A DNA stretch of 64,000 nt from Chloroflexota bacterium. Its GTDB lineage: Bacteria > Chloroflexota > Chloroflexia > Thermomicrobiales > UBA6265. The number at the start of each line of letters is the position of its first letter. Positions within the stretch are counted from its first letter, which is position 1. The notes below the pieces were generated by a model. It did not search any database, had not been told where the DNA came from, and saw only the letters and a list, made by a program, of their open reading frames with translations. The position numbers were made by a program, and so were the translations under genes. The stretch spans positions 9,082-73,081 of the forward strand of contig JAFAEX010000158.1 of the NCBI GenBank assembly GCA_023423795.1. The letters run 5' to 3'. Shown in pieces: positions 1 to 8,549 of this stretch.

Positions 1-138
1 CGACATCTCCATGACGCCCGCCAGCGGCAGCACCACCTGCAGAAAGTCATGCCGCTCCGACCGGGGCTTCGCATCGTAGGAGCGTTCGGCGACCGAGAAC
101 GGCGGCAGGGGCGAGTGCGCCGCTGGCGGGCGGTCCAT
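1..138 (-). CDS. AraC-type regulator, N-terminal fragment (cut by window edge)
   Basis: The minus strand is open from an ATG at 138 to the window edge, giving 46 residues. Residues 29-45 (RHDFLQVVLPLAGVMEM) resemble the start of the cupin-like ligand-binding domain of AraC/XylS regulators, where a His-Asp/Glu pair opens the first beta strands. The DNA-binding half would lie outside the window. The ATG is 2 nt beyond the stop of the upstream aminotransferase, so the two are probably co-transcribed. The family call rests on one short stretch; another cupin protein is possible. Confidence 0.55.
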   Translation of the reverse strand, partial: MDRPPAAHSPLPPFSVAERSYDAKPRSERHDFLQVVLPLAGVMEMS

Positions 139-140
139 CG

Positions 141-1307
141 CTACGTGTCGAAACTGCGGACGCAGGCGGCCACCCGCTCCAGCGCCTTGCGAAGGTTCTC
201 GTCCGAGTTGGCGTAGGAGAGTCGGAGGTAGCCCTCGCCCTCGGCTCCGAACGAGGTGCCGGCGATGGCGGCCACCCCGAACTCGTCCAGCAGCCGGTCG
301 GCAAACTGCTTGCTGGTCGCCCCGGTCGCCGTGATGTTCGGGAAGGCGTAGAACGCGCCCTTGGGCATCACGCAGGTCAGGCCGGGGATGGCGTTGAGGC
401 CGTCCACGATCAGCGACCGGCGGCCGCGGAACGCCTCGATCATCGCCTTCACGTCGTCCTGCGGCCCGGTCAGCGCTTCCAGCCCGGCGCGCTGCACGGC
501 CGACGAGGTGCAAGAGACGCTGTTGACCATCAGTTTGGAGACGTGGGGAACGAGTTCGGGCGGCATCAGGCCGTAGCCGAGCCGCCAGCCGGTCATCGCG
601 TAGGTCTTGGAGAACCCGTCGAGGATGATCGTCCGGTCCTGCATCCCCGGCAGCGCGGCGATGGAGTGATGCTCGCCCTCGTACAGGATCTCGGCGTAGA
701 TCTCGTCGGCCAGCACCACGAGGTCGTTCTCGATGGCGATCTTCGCGATCGCTTCGAGGTCCGACTTTTCCAGCACGCCGCCGGTCGGGTTGGCAGGGGA
801 GTTGATGATCAGCAGCCGCGTCTTCGGCGTGACGAGGCTTGCCAGTTCCTCGACGTCCAGCCGGAAGTCGTTGCGCTCGCGGATCGGGGCCGGGACCGCC
901 TTCGCACCGACGAAGTCGATCATGCTCCGGTAGATTGGGAAGCCGGGGTCCGGGTAGATCGCCTCGTCGCCCGCCTGCAGGAGCGCGAGCATGACGAAGA
1001 ACATGACCGGCTTGCCGCCGGGGGTGACGATCACCTGATCGGGGGAGTAGGTCGTGCCCCGCTTGTTGATGTAGTCGGCGATGGCGGCCCGCAGGTCCGG
1101 CTGACCGTTGGCGGGACCGTAATGGGTCCAGCCGCCCTTGAGCGCCTCGCAGCCGGCCTCGACGATGTTGGCCGGCGTGTCGAAGTCGGGTTCGCCGATT
1201 TCGAGGTGGACGACATCCACGCCCCGACCTTCGAGCGCGCGGGCGCGCACCAGCACCTCAAAGGCGGTCTCGGTGCCGAGCCGGCCCATCCGGTCAGCGA
1301 GTCTCAT
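141..1307 (-). CDS. pyridoxal-phosphate aminotransferase, aspartate/aromatic class I type
   Basis: This 388-residue protein is a fold-type I aminotransferase that would move amino groups between an amino acid and a 2-oxo acid in the cytoplasm. It shows the substrate-binding stretch HLEIGEPDFDTP near the N-terminus, a NSPANPTG block, the phosphate/ring-binding LADEIYAEI, and the Schiff-base lysine in DGFSKTYAMTGWRLGY. The chosen ATG at 1307 follows GGGGAGGAC; an in-frame ATG 36 nt further upstream lacks such a site. Exact substrate cannot be told; Asp, Ala and aromatic specificities share these motifs. Followed after 2 nt by an AraC-type regulator. Confidence 0.9.
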   Translation of the reverse strand: MRLADRMGRLGTETAFEVLVRARALEGRGVDVVHLEIGEPDFDTPANIVEAGCEALKGGWTHYGPANGQPDLRAAIADYINKRGTTYSPDQVIVTPGGKPVMFFVMLALLQAGDEAIYPDPGFPIYRSMIDFVGAKAVPAPIRERNDFRLDVEELASLVTPKTRLLIINSPANPTGGVLEKSDLEAIAKIAIENDLVVLADEIYAEILYEGEHHSIAALPGMQDRTIILDGFSKTYAMTGWRLGYGLMPPELVPHVSKLMVNSVSCTSSAVQRAGLEALTGPQDDVKAMIEAFRGRRSLIVDGLNAIPGLTCVMPKGAFYAFPNITATGATSKQFADRLLDEFGVAAIAGTSFGAEGEGYLRLSYANSDENLRKALERVAACVRSFDT

Positions 1308-1425
1308 GCGTCCTCCCCGGCGGCAGCGCCGCGCTGGCTCCAATCCGTCATGACCATCGGGCCAGAAGGATACCGGAGCCGGGACGGGAACGCTCGCAGC
1401 GCGGCGCCACGCAACGGGTCGCCGA

Positions 1426-3234
1426 TCAGCCTTCCACGGTGTCGGGCTGGTTCGGTGTGCTATCCGCCGCGACGACCGGACGGGATATCCGTATCCCCGG
1501 CACGTCCGGGGAGGTGCTCGACGGCACGACCGGCGCGGCCGAGCCCTGACGCGGCGCCCAGTCCCGGTAGTCGATCAGCGGGAACGGGTTGTCGAGCGCC
1601 GCGATCTCGGCGAGGGTGGCGCGTTCGTCCTCGGTGAGCGGGCGGCGCATCTCGACGATGGACGCCAGCCGCTCGAAACGCTCGAGGTGGCCGCCGAACC
1701 GCTCGATCGCGTACTCCTTCGCCTGTCCGGTGGTGACGAGGAACGGCCAGTCGCTTGATTGAAGCAGCAGCAGTTCGCGCGCGACCTGGTTGAGCAGGTC
1801 CTTCCGTTCGCCGATTGCGTCGGGCTCGGCGGCGACCAGCCGCTCCATCCGCTGCTCCGCGCCGTGGATCAGCGGCCACATCCACTCGGTATCCGGATTG
1901 AGCCAGACTGAAAAGTCGCCGTTCGCGCCCCAGCTCGACGCCGGCAGCGACAGCACCTCGTCGGGCGGGTGGGTTTCCACGATCCGGCTGGCGTTCGAGA
2001 GTTCGACCACGTCGCTGGTGGCGAGCCCGCGCAGCACCAGCTTCAGCCACTCGACGCCCTCGAACCACCAGTGGCCGAACAATTCGGTGTCGTAGGCGGC
2101 GGAGACCACGCCGAACTCGCCGGTCGCGGCGTTGTAGGCGGCCAGTTCGCGTTCCACGAGATCGACGTAGTGGGCGGCGTGGCCGCGCACCTGCTCCTTC
2201 GCCCGGTCCGGTTCGTAGGGCGGCTTTTCCCCGAGGTCGAGCCCGCGCCCGCCGATCCGCCAGTAGTGCATGCCGGACGTGGTGTCCTTGCGGTGGAACT
2301 CCCGGTACATGTAGTCGCCCGGATAGCCGTGGGCGGCCGACCACACCTGCTGGCCGATGCGGGCATTGCGGGCCAGCACGGCGACGTTGCCGGCCTCGTC
2401 GCCGACCCAGTAGGGATGGAACGTGGTGCCGGTCGCCGCCGGCGAATCTTCAGCGCGCGGCTCGACCGACACGCGGCGTTCCGTGCCGTACATGCCCATC
2501 ACGTCTTCGCCCCAGGCCTTGCCGGTGGCGGCGCCGCCCTCGACGGTGTGGGTCTCGGAGAAGAAGACGCGCAGATCCTCGGCGGCGACGAACGACTCGA
2601 TGCCCGGCCGCCGGATCGTTTGGCCCTGCTCCTCGACGACCTGGGCGGGCCGGTAGGCGCACTCCGGCAGCCAGATCGCGCGCGGCGGCGCGCCGAAATG
2701 GCCGGCGCTGGTGCGCGCCCCGGTGTGGAGTTGGCCGTGGATCGAGGAGTCGCGCGACAGCAGCGGCAGGAACCCGTGGGTCGCCGCGCAGGTGGCGATG
2801 TCGAGGTTGCCGGTCTCCCGCAGCCGGCGGAACGCGCCGATCAGGTCCGTGCCGTAGCGGTCGCGGAAATCGCTGACCGTCCGCGCGTACCAGTGGTGGA
2901 AGTACCGGGCGAGGTTGGCCATCACCTCGTCGCCGGCCCGCTCGAACCGGTCGATGTCGTCGGCCGCCTTCGCCGCGCGCACCGAAGCGTAGGTGATGAA
3001 GTTGTCGCGGACGTCGGGATCGGCCAGTTGCTCGGCGAGGATCGGCGTGATGCCGATCGTCAGCGACCACGGCACGCCCTCGGCGGTCAGCTCGTCGAGG
3101 GCGACGAGGATCGGCAGGTAGGTTTCGGCGATCGCCTCGTGAACCCACTCCTCGCCGTGCGGCCACATCCCGTGGAGGCGGGCGTACGGCAGATGGCTGT
3201 GAAGGACGAAGGTGAAGGCGCCGGATTTCGCCAC
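1426..3234 (-). CDS. GH57 1,4-alpha-glucan branching enzyme (DUF1957 type)
   Basis: A 602-residue family GH57 glycosidase, most likely the glycogen branching enzyme that moves oligoglucan chains to make alpha-1,6 branches. The N-terminus has the signature FVLHSHLPYARLHGMWPHGE. IWLPECAYRP carries the expected catalytic nucleophile Glu, and AAYDTELFGHWWFEG the expected acid/base Asp. The start is a GTG at 3234, preceded by AAAGGGA; no good ATG exists nearby. The last ~40 residues are a low-complexity Pro/Ser-rich tail. It lies 161 nt downstream of malQ on the same strand, consistent with storage-glucan metabolism. An alpha-amylase activity is the alternative within GH57. Confidence 0.88.
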   Translation of the reverse strand: MAKSGAFTFVLHSHLPYARLHGMWPHGEEWVHEAIAETYLPILVALDELTAEGVPWSLTIGITPILAEQLADPDVRDNFITYASVRAAKAADDIDRFERAGDEVMANLARYFHHWYARTVSDFRDRYGTDLIGAFRRLRETGNLDIATCAATHGFLPLLSRDSSIHGQLHTGARTSAGHFGAPPRAIWLPECAYRPAQVVEEQGQTIRRPGIESFVAAEDLRVFFSETHTVEGGAATGKAWGEDVMGMYGTERRVSVEPRAEDSPAATGTTFHPYWVGDEAGNVAVLARNARIGQQVWSAAHGYPGDYMYREFHRKDTTSGMHYWRIGGRGLDLGEKPPYEPDRAKEQVRGHAAHYVDLVERELAAYNAATGEFGVVSAAYDTELFGHWWFEGVEWLKLVLRGLATSDVVELSNASRIVETHPPDEVLSLPASSWGANGDFSVWLNPDTEWMWPLIHGAEQRMERLVAAEPDAIGERKDLLNQVARELLLLQSSDWPFLVTTGQAKEYAIERFGGHLERFERLASIVEMRRPLTEDERATLAEIAALDNPFPLIDYRDWAPRQGSAAPVVPSSTSPDVPGIRISRPVVAADSTPNQPDTVEG

Positions 3235-3395
3235 GTCGATCCCTTTCCGGTCGGTCGCGCCGCGGGTCGCATCCCGTGGGCCATTCTTGCCGAAGTTCCG
3301 TGCTCCGTCATCCCGTCGGCCGAAATCGGCTGGCCGCGCCGCGATTCGGCGCATTTCGGGGACGGACGCCGGGAACGTAGCGCAGGATGCGGGCC

Positions 3396-4979
3396 TCAAC
3401 CGGACCAGGGGTCCGCAGCCGTGTGGAGCCGGTGCGCCGCGTTCGGCGCGGTGTAGTCGAACGGGTCGCGCCCGCGGTCCTCCGTCCGGGGCGGGCGGCG
3501 GCCGTAGGCGGTGACGAGTTCGGCCAACCCCGCGCCGAGGCCGGGGTGGAGCATGTGCTGTTCGTAGCGCCAGCCCCAGTTGCCTTCGGCCCGCCCCGGC
3601 GTGTTCATGCGCGCCTCGTCGCCGAGCCGCATCACGTCCTGGAGCGGGAGGACCGCCATCTCCGCGACCGAGGCGAGGGCGAGCCGGATGAGGTCCCAGG
3701 CGATATCGCCGCCGTCCTTGCCGAGGTAGCGCTGCACGTCCTGCCGCTGCCACTCCGGGAGCGTAGCGAACCAGCCGATCGTCGTCTGGTTGTCGTGCGT
3801 CGCCGGGTAGACAACGCAGCCGGGTTCGTAGGTATGCGGCAGGTAGGCGTTGTCCGCTCCGCTGCCGAAGGCAAATTGCAGGATCTTCATACCGGGCAGG
3901 ACCAGCGTTTCGCGCAGTTCGACCACGTCGTCGGTGACCACCCCGAGGTCTTCGACGATGAACGGCAGCTCGCCGAATTCGCCGCGCATCGCCTCGAAGA
4001 TCGCCGACTTCGGGCCTTCTTCCCACCGGCCCGTGGCGGCGGTCGGCGCGTCGGCCGGCACCACCCAGGCGGCGGCGAACCCCCGGAAGTGGTCGATCCG
4101 CAGCAGATCGACCAGGTCCAGCGAGGCGCGGACCCGTGCCGTCCACCAGGCATAGGCTTCGCCGGCGTGCGCGCCCCAGTCGTAGTGGGGGTTGCCCCAG
4201 AGTTGCCCCTGGTCGGTGAACGCGTCCGGCGGCACGCCGGCGACGACGAGCGGACGCCCCTCGGGATCGAGCCGGAACAGGTGTTGGTTGGCCCAGACGT
4301 CGGCGCTGTCATGGGCGACGAAGATCGGCAGGTCGCCGACGATGCGGATGTCCCGCTCGTTGGCGTAGCGGCGGAGTTCCCGCCACTGCCGCCGAAACTG
4401 GAACTGCACGAACTGGTGGAACCGGATCTCGTCGGCGTGCTCGGCGCGGGCCGCGTCGAGGGCGGCCGGTTCGCGTCGGCGCTGCGCCGCGTCCCAGTCG
4501 AGCCAGCCCGCGCCGCCATAAGCGGCTTTCAGGGCCATGAACAGCGCGTAGTCATCGAGCCAGCCGGCGGCTTCGGCGCGAAATGCGTCGAACGCCTGCC
4601 GCTGGTCGGCGGCTGCACCGCGCCGGAACGCCGAGAAGGCATCGCGCAGCCGCGCCAGTTTCCACGCCTCGACGGCCGGGTAATCCACCGCGTAGTCGGG
4701 GAACGGCGGGTGGTTGTCGATGGCGGCCCGTTCCAGCAGGCCGTCGCCGGCGAGCCAGGAGAGGGAGACGAGGAGGGGATTACCGGCGAAGGCCGACGGT
4801 GACGCGTACGGCGAGTTGCCCGGCCCGGGCGGCGTCAGCGGCAGGATTTGCCACAACCGTTGGGCGGCCAGCGCGAGCCAATCGACGAAGCGGAACGCCG
4901 CATCCCCGAGGTCGCCGATCCCGTGCGGGGCGGGAAACGACGTCGGGTGGCAAAGAACCCCGCTGTACCGTTGCGCCAT
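3396..4979 (-). CDS. malQ: 4-alpha-glucanotransferase (GH77, amylomaltase)
   Basis: A 527-residue GH77 enzyme that transfers maltooligosyl units between alpha-1,4 glucans. Family blocks are present in order: GVLCHPTSFPAPHGIGDLG at the N-terminus, WQILPLTPPGPGNSPYASPS, the nucleophile region LLRIDHFRGFAAAW, the acid/base region FIVEDLGVVTDDV, and YPATHDNQTTIGWF with the third catalytic Asp. The ATG at 4979 follows AGGAGCAACGC. It is upstream of the GH57 branching enzyme on the same strand, so the pair probably processes glycogen or maltodextrins together. Length is normal for bacterial MalQ of the short type. Confidence 0.95.
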   Translation of the reverse strand: MAQRYSGVLCHPTSFPAPHGIGDLGDAAFRFVDWLALAAQRLWQILPLTPPGPGNSPYASPSAFAGNPLLVSLSWLAGDGLLERAAIDNHPPFPDYAVDYPAVEAWKLARLRDAFSAFRRGAAADQRQAFDAFRAEAAGWLDDYALFMALKAAYGGAGWLDWDAAQRRREPAALDAARAEHADEIRFHQFVQFQFRRQWRELRRYANERDIRIVGDLPIFVAHDSADVWANQHLFRLDPEGRPLVVAGVPPDAFTDQGQLWGNPHYDWGAHAGEAYAWWTARVRASLDLVDLLRIDHFRGFAAAWVVPADAPTAATGRWEEGPKSAIFEAMRGEFGELPFIVEDLGVVTDDVVELRETLVLPGMKILQFAFGSGADNAYLPHTYEPGCVVYPATHDNQTTIGWFATLPEWQRQDVQRYLGKDGGDIAWDLIRLALASVAEMAVLPLQDVMRLGDEARMNTPGRAEGNWGWRYEQHMLHPGLGAGLAELVTAYGRRPPRTEDRGRDPFDYTAPNAAHRLHTAADPWSG

Positions 4980-5130
4980 GCGTTGCTCCTGGTGGAAACC
5001 GCCGAATCGCGGCCCCGTCCCGTCTCCGACGTGCGGCCATGGTCGCACGATCGGGGCCGAGGGTTGCGGTTGCCCGGATGGAACGATTCCCGCAAGGTTC
5101 GGGCCGTCGTTGCGCCGCCCGGGAAAACGC

Positions 5131-5164
5131 GACGAGGCCCGCGCCATTCGGCGCGGGCCTCGTC
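5131..5164 (-). terminator. intrinsic terminator after rpmE
   Basis: A perfect 15-bp stem (5131-5145 with 5150-5164) closes an ATTC loop. Read on the minus strand it is followed within 2-3 nt by TTTT. It lies just beyond the rpmE stop and ends the rplU-rpmA-rpmE operon. Confidence 0.85.
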
Positions 5165-5189
5165 AAAGGTGGTGCGATGTGCTCGAAGG

Positions 5190-5540
5190 CTAGGCTTCGG
5201 CGCCGGCGGTCGCGACTTCATCGGCGATCTCCGCCGACTCGTTGGCCGCGTCGTCGCCGGCCGCCCGCTTCTGGGCGTCGGACTGGGCGACGCGGCTGGC
5301 CAAACGCTGCTGCCGCTTCGACGGGCGCGCGCCGGCTGCAGCGGCGTTTTCCATCTTCTTCATGAACCGCTCGACCTGACCGGCGGTGTCAACGATGCGC
5401 TGCTCGCCGGTGTAGAACGGGTGGCAGACGTTGCACAGGTCGGTGCGCAGGTTCTTGCGCGTCGAACGGGTCGTCCAGGAGTTGCCGCAGGCGCACGTGA
5501 CCGTGGCTTCTTCATACTTCGGGTGGATGTCGGGCTTCAT
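5190..5540 (-). CDS. rpmE: 50S ribosomal protein L31, zinc-type with C-terminal extension
   Basis: A 116-residue L31. The N-terminal ~70 residues match the family: [20 protein letters not shown], with a CxC pair and a later CNVC pair forming the zinc site of the C+ type. The remaining ~45 residues are a Lys/Arg then Ala/Glu-rich tail not found in the E. coli protein (70 aa). It is the third gene of the rplU-rpmA-rpmE run, 81 nt after rpmA, and is followed by a strong intrinsic terminator. Confidence 0.95.
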   Translation of the reverse strand: MKPDIHPKYEEATVTCACGNSWTTRSTRKNLRTDLCNVCHPFYTGEQRIVDTAGQVERFMKKMENAAAAGARPSKRQQRLASRVAQSDAQKRAAGDDAANESAEIADEVATAGAEA

Positions 5541-5621
5541 CGGTAATCCTTCGGGGTGGTCCGTTCACCGGCCGTTCCATCGGCCGCGGACGCGATTGGC
5601 GCAATTCGTGGGTGCGGCGGC

Positions 5622-5993
5622 CTAGTCGGCGGCGCTGGCCGTTTCGGCGACCGGCTCGGCGACGAGGTCGAAGACGCTCCAGCCGGCCGACTCGTGCGGG
5701 TTCATCAGCAGGGTCTTCGAGCCGCCGATCGGATAGACATCCGGCGGGTAGACGCTGATCCGCCGCTTGGCGCGGCTCACCGGCTCGAACCGGACCACGC
5801 CGTCGATGGTGGCGTAGATCGTGTGGTCCTTGCCGATGCCGACGTTGTTGCCGACCCAGAACTCGGTGCCGCGCTGGCGGACGATGATGGTGCCGGCGCG
5901 CACGATCTGGCCGTCGGAGCGCTTGACGCCGAGCCGCTTCGACTCGGAATCGCGGCCGTTGCGCGAGCTGCCGACGCCTTTCTTGTGGGCCAT
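5622..5993 (-). CDS. rpmA: 50S ribosomal protein L27 with C-terminal extension
   Basis: A 123-residue L27. The conserved start [19 protein letters not shown] is complete, with no cleavable Firmicutes-type N-terminal leader, and [16 protein letters not shown] and [14 protein letters not shown] follow. After the ~85-residue ribosomal core there is an extra tail of ~35 residues. L27 sits at the peptidyl-transferase centre through its N-terminus. Gene order rplU-rpmA is the usual one; here rpmE follows. Confidence 0.95.
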   Translation of the reverse strand: MAHKKGVGSSRNGRDSESKRLGVKRSDGQIVRAGTIIVRQRGTEFWVGNNVGIGKDHTIYATIDGVVRFEPVSRAKRRISVYPPDVYPIGGSKTLLMNPHESAGWSVFDLVAEPVAETASAAD

Positions 5994-6029
5994 GGCGGGT
6001 TCCTTTCTGCGACGTCAGGCGTCAGCGAA

Positions 6030-6467
6030 TCAGGCGTTGATCGCGGTAATGTTGAGCCGGGTGAGGGTCTGGCGGTGGCCGTTCCGGCGCCGGTAGCGCT
6101 TCTTCGGCTTGTACTTGAAGACGACGATCTTCTCGCCGCGGTAGGTCTCCTCGACGGTGGCGGCGACGCTGGCGCCTTCCACCACCGGGGTGCCGACGCG
6201 GGTGTCGCCGTCGCCGCCGAGCAGCAGCACGCGGTCGAACGTCACCGTCTCACCGTCGGCCACCGGCAGCTTCTCGACCGACAGGCGGTCGCCGACGCTG
6301 ACGCGGTACTGCTTGCCGCCGGTCTCGATGATCGCGTACGGCGGGAGCTGGACCGCCAGCGTGTCCGGCTTGGGCTGGTTCTTCCTGCCCGCCGGCCTGG
6401 TCGCCTCGCCGCCTTCGGTGGCCGCCGTGCCCGGCCCGGTCTCGGTCAGGTTCTCGCCGTCGCTCAT
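6030..6467 (-). CDS. rplU: 50S ribosomal protein L21 with N-terminal extension
   Basis: A 145-residue L21. The core starts about residue 43 at YAIIETGGKQYRVSVGD and ends with FKYKPKKRYRRRNGHRQ, the rRNA-binding C-terminus. The first ~40 residues are a Gly/Thr/Glu-rich extension without counterpart in typical 103-residue L21; the ATG at 6467 is the only ATG upstream of the core in this reading frame, so the extension is probably real. The gene opens the rplU-rpmA-rpmE operon and has its own promoter at 6585-6613. Confidence 0.93.
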   Translation of the reverse strand: MSDGENLTETGPGTAATEGGEATRPAGRKNQPKPDTLAVQLPPYAIIETGGKQYRVSVGDRLSVEKLPVADGETVTFDRVLLLGGDGDTRVGTPVVEGASVAATVEETYRGEKIVVFKYKPKKRYRRRNGHRQTLTRLNITAINA

Positions 6468-6556
6468 TGGTCGTCACGTCCCATAGTCGTTCAGTCCACG
6501 CCCGGCCCCTCGGCAGGACGGCACCCAATCTCGGGCAGCTTCCGCGCACCACGAAA

Positions 6557-6576
6557 GCGGGGGAACGCGCCCCCGC
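6557..6576 (-). promoter_or_regulatory. hairpin in the rplU mRNA leader
   Basis: Arms 6557-6563 and 6570-6576 form a 7-bp GC stem with a 6-nt loop inside the transcribed rplU leader, followed on the minus strand by TTTCGTGG. It could be an L21-type autoregulatory leader or a weak attenuator; the sequence alone does not decide. Confidence 0.4.
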
Positions 6577-6584
6577 GTCGGGAC

Positions 6585-6613
6585 AGTGTACCACGCCATC
6601 CGCCTCCGGTCAG
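6585..6613 (-). promoter_or_regulatory. probable promoter of rplU-rpmA-rpmE
   Basis: On the minus strand CTGACC (6608-6613) and TACACT (6585-6590) are separated by 17 bp. Both boxes match the sigma-70 consensus at four of six positions. Transcription would start about 110 nt ahead of the rplU ATG. The rest of 6614-6808 shows no gene. Confidence 0.55.
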
Positions 6614-6808
6614 GGCGGGCATGGTTGGCGACCCGTCCGCCAAACTTCACCGGTTCGTCCCGCTGGTTGCCGGCCGTTTGGTGCGTCCGCCAGGGCCCGC
6701 GCCGACGTAGACGTTGACAGCAACCAAACGCGACGTCGCGGCACCACCGACCGGGGGGCGCCATAACGGCGGCAGGGCATGCCGCCGCCCGAACCAGGAG
6801 ACACCACC

Positions 6809-8071
6809 TTGACCGATGCGACGACCGGCGGGCCGCGCCGGGTGCTGGCGATGGCCGCCAGCGCAGCCATCATCTTCGGCGCCGGCGTGGCGACCGGACG
6901 CGGAGATTCCGGGGTGATCGCCCAGTCTTCGCTCACCGACGTGCCCGCCTTCCAGACGCTGCAGGATACGTGGGACCTGATCCATTCCGAATGGGCGCTG
7001 CCGGAGGAGATCGACCAGCAGGCGCTTCTCTACGGCGCCGCCGCCGGGATGGTGGACGCCCTCGGGGACGAGGGCCACAGCCGGTTCATGGACCCGGAAG
7101 AATCGCGGCGGTTCAGCGAATCCACTTCGGGCTCGTACACCGGGATCGGCGTCGAGATCGACTTCCGCGGCCCGCTGCCGGAGGTCGTCGCGCCGATCGA
7201 CAACTCTCCGGCGGCCGATGCCGGGGTCCGTTCCGGCGACCGCATCCTCACCATCGACGGCAGGGAAACGAGCCGGATGGAACTGACCGACGTGTCGGAC
7301 CACCTGCTCGGCGAAGCAGGCACCGACGTCACCGTCCAGTTCCTCGGCCGCGATGGCGACGTGCGCGAGGTCACCCTGACGCGGCGCTCGATCCGAGTGG
7401 TCCCGGTCAGTTGGCGGATGCTGCCCGACAACGTGGCCCACGTCCGGATCGCCGAGTTCTCGATCCAGACGACGCGGGAGCTGAAGGCCGCCCTCACGGC
7501 CGCCCGCGAGGCAGGGGCCACCGCGCTCGTGCTCGACCTGCGCAACAACCCCGGCGGTTTGGTCGCGGAGGCGATCGGCGTCGCCAGCCAGTTCATGGAC
7601 GAAGGCGTGACCATTTTCCAGGAGCAGGACCGCGACGGCTCGGCCCGGCCGATCAAGACGGTGGGCCGCTCCGGGCTCTGGCTCGACGCGCCGATGGCGG
7701 TGCTGGTCAACGGCGGCAGCGCCTCGGCGGCCGAGATCGTCGGCGCGGCGCTCTCCGAAAACGGTCGCGCCCAGACCTTCGGCGAGACGACGTTCGGCAC
7801 CGGCACCGTGCTCGTGCCGTTCCAGCAGCCGGACGGCTCGACCGTGCTGCTCGGCAACGCGCTCTGGCTCTCGGCCGACGGCGACCGCTTCTGGAAGGAA
7901 GGGGTGGACCCGGACGTCGAAGTCGAATTGCCGCTCGACGCCGACGTCAGTCGCCCGTCCGACGACACCGATTTGACGCGGGCCGAATTCGACGCGCTGG
8001 ACGACGAACAGTTGCATGCGGCGTGGGAGTTCCTGGCCGGCGCCGGCATGGCGACGCCGGCCGCTGAGTAG
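6809..8071 (+). CDS. S41-family carboxy-terminal processing protease-like protein, dyad lysine replaced
   Basis: A 420-residue secreted or membrane-anchored S41 peptidase homologue. A hydrophobic N-terminal segment (LAMAASAAIIFGAGVA) is followed by an N-terminal helical part, a PDZ domain (about residues 115-190) and the peptidase domain. The nucleophile region NGGSASAAEIVGAAL is intact, with Ser about residue 306. The usual FGKG lysine, 25 residues on, is Thr in ETTFGTGTVLV (residue 331). The TTG at 6809 is chosen because AGGAG sits 8 nt before it; an ATG 30 nt upstream lacks a site. It may use another base, or act as a binding protein. Confidence 0.88.
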   Translation: MTDATTGGPRRVLAMAASAAIIFGAGVATGRGDSGVIAQSSLTDVPAFQTLQDTWDLIHSEWALPEEIDQQALLYGAAAGMVDALGDEGHSRFMDPEESRRFSESTSGSYTGIGVEIDFRGPLPEVVAPIDNSPAADAGVRSGDRILTIDGRETSRMELTDVSDHLLGEAGTDVTVQFLGRDGDVREVTLTRRSIRVVPVSWRMLPDNVAHVRIAEFSIQTTRELKAALTAAREAGATALVLDLRNNPGGLVAEAIGVASQFMDEGVTIFQEQDRDGSARPIKTVGRSGLWLDAPMAVLVNGGSASAAEIVGAALSENGRAQTFGETTFGTGTVLVPFQQPDGSTVLLGNALWLSADGDRFWKEGVDPDVEVELPLDADVSRPSDDTDLTRAEFDALDDEQLHAAWEFLAGAGMATPAAE

Positions 8072-8112
8072 GCACGGCCGGCGTCGGCGTCGATGACGAC
8101 CTGGCGGCCGAC

Positions 8113-8367
8113 TCAGGTCGGGTTCTGGCCGGTGCGCTGGTTGCCCATGCCCTGCCCGGACCCGAAGCCGCCGGAGGTGATCGTGCCGTCGGCGTCGGTG
8201 TCGAGCGTCGGGCCGTTCTCGGCGGCGTCGCGCCGGTTGGCCTGCTGGAGCAGGCGGGTGGCCTCCTCCGGGGTCATCCGGCCGGCCGCCACCTCGGCCT
8301 CGAAATCGGGAACGTTGTCGCCGACGCCAGGTACCGGCACGAAGCCGCGCTGCTGGAGATCGTCCAT
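8113..8367 (-). CDS. small protein with a DxDxDG calcium-loop-like motif
   Basis: An 84-residue protein of unknown function. The ATG at 8367 follows GGGAGGAGCACCCCC, a strong ribosome-binding site; earlier in-frame starts lack one. The middle is a predicted helix (MTPEEATRLLQQANRRDAAE), followed by LDTDADGTITSGGFG, which resembles an EF-hand loop but lacks the usual Glu at loop position 12. The C-terminus is Gly/Gln-rich. It is convergent with the S41 gene, 41 nt apart. No homologue is recognised. Confidence 0.6.
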   Translation of the reverse strand: MDDLQQRGFVPVPGVGDNVPDFEAEVAAGRMTPEEATRLLQQANRRDAAENGPTLDTDADGTITSGGFGSGQGMGNQRTGQNPT

Positions 8368-8549
8368 GGGGGTGCTCCTCCCGGAAACGCGCAGGATGCG
8401 CCCCAATGGCGGCGCAAAATTGGTGCCTCCCGCCACGACGGCCCGAATGTTGCGTTTGCACAACGCCGCGTCTCGTTGCTCATGGTAGGCTGCGAACGCG
8501 TCCCCGGTGGGCTGGGCCGGGACGGATGGAGCACGGGGGAACGCCGGGG

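Noticed and set aside
543..1637. Long open frames opposite or out of frame with the aminotransferase, glucan, pcrA, ftsH and helicase genes
   Set aside because: They are coding shadows of high-GC genes: Arg/Pro/Ala-rich, no ribosome-binding sites, and overlapping real genes fully.
6714..6719. TTGACA as a plus-strand -35 for the S41 gene
   Set aside because: No acceptable -10 box is found 16-18 nt downstream.
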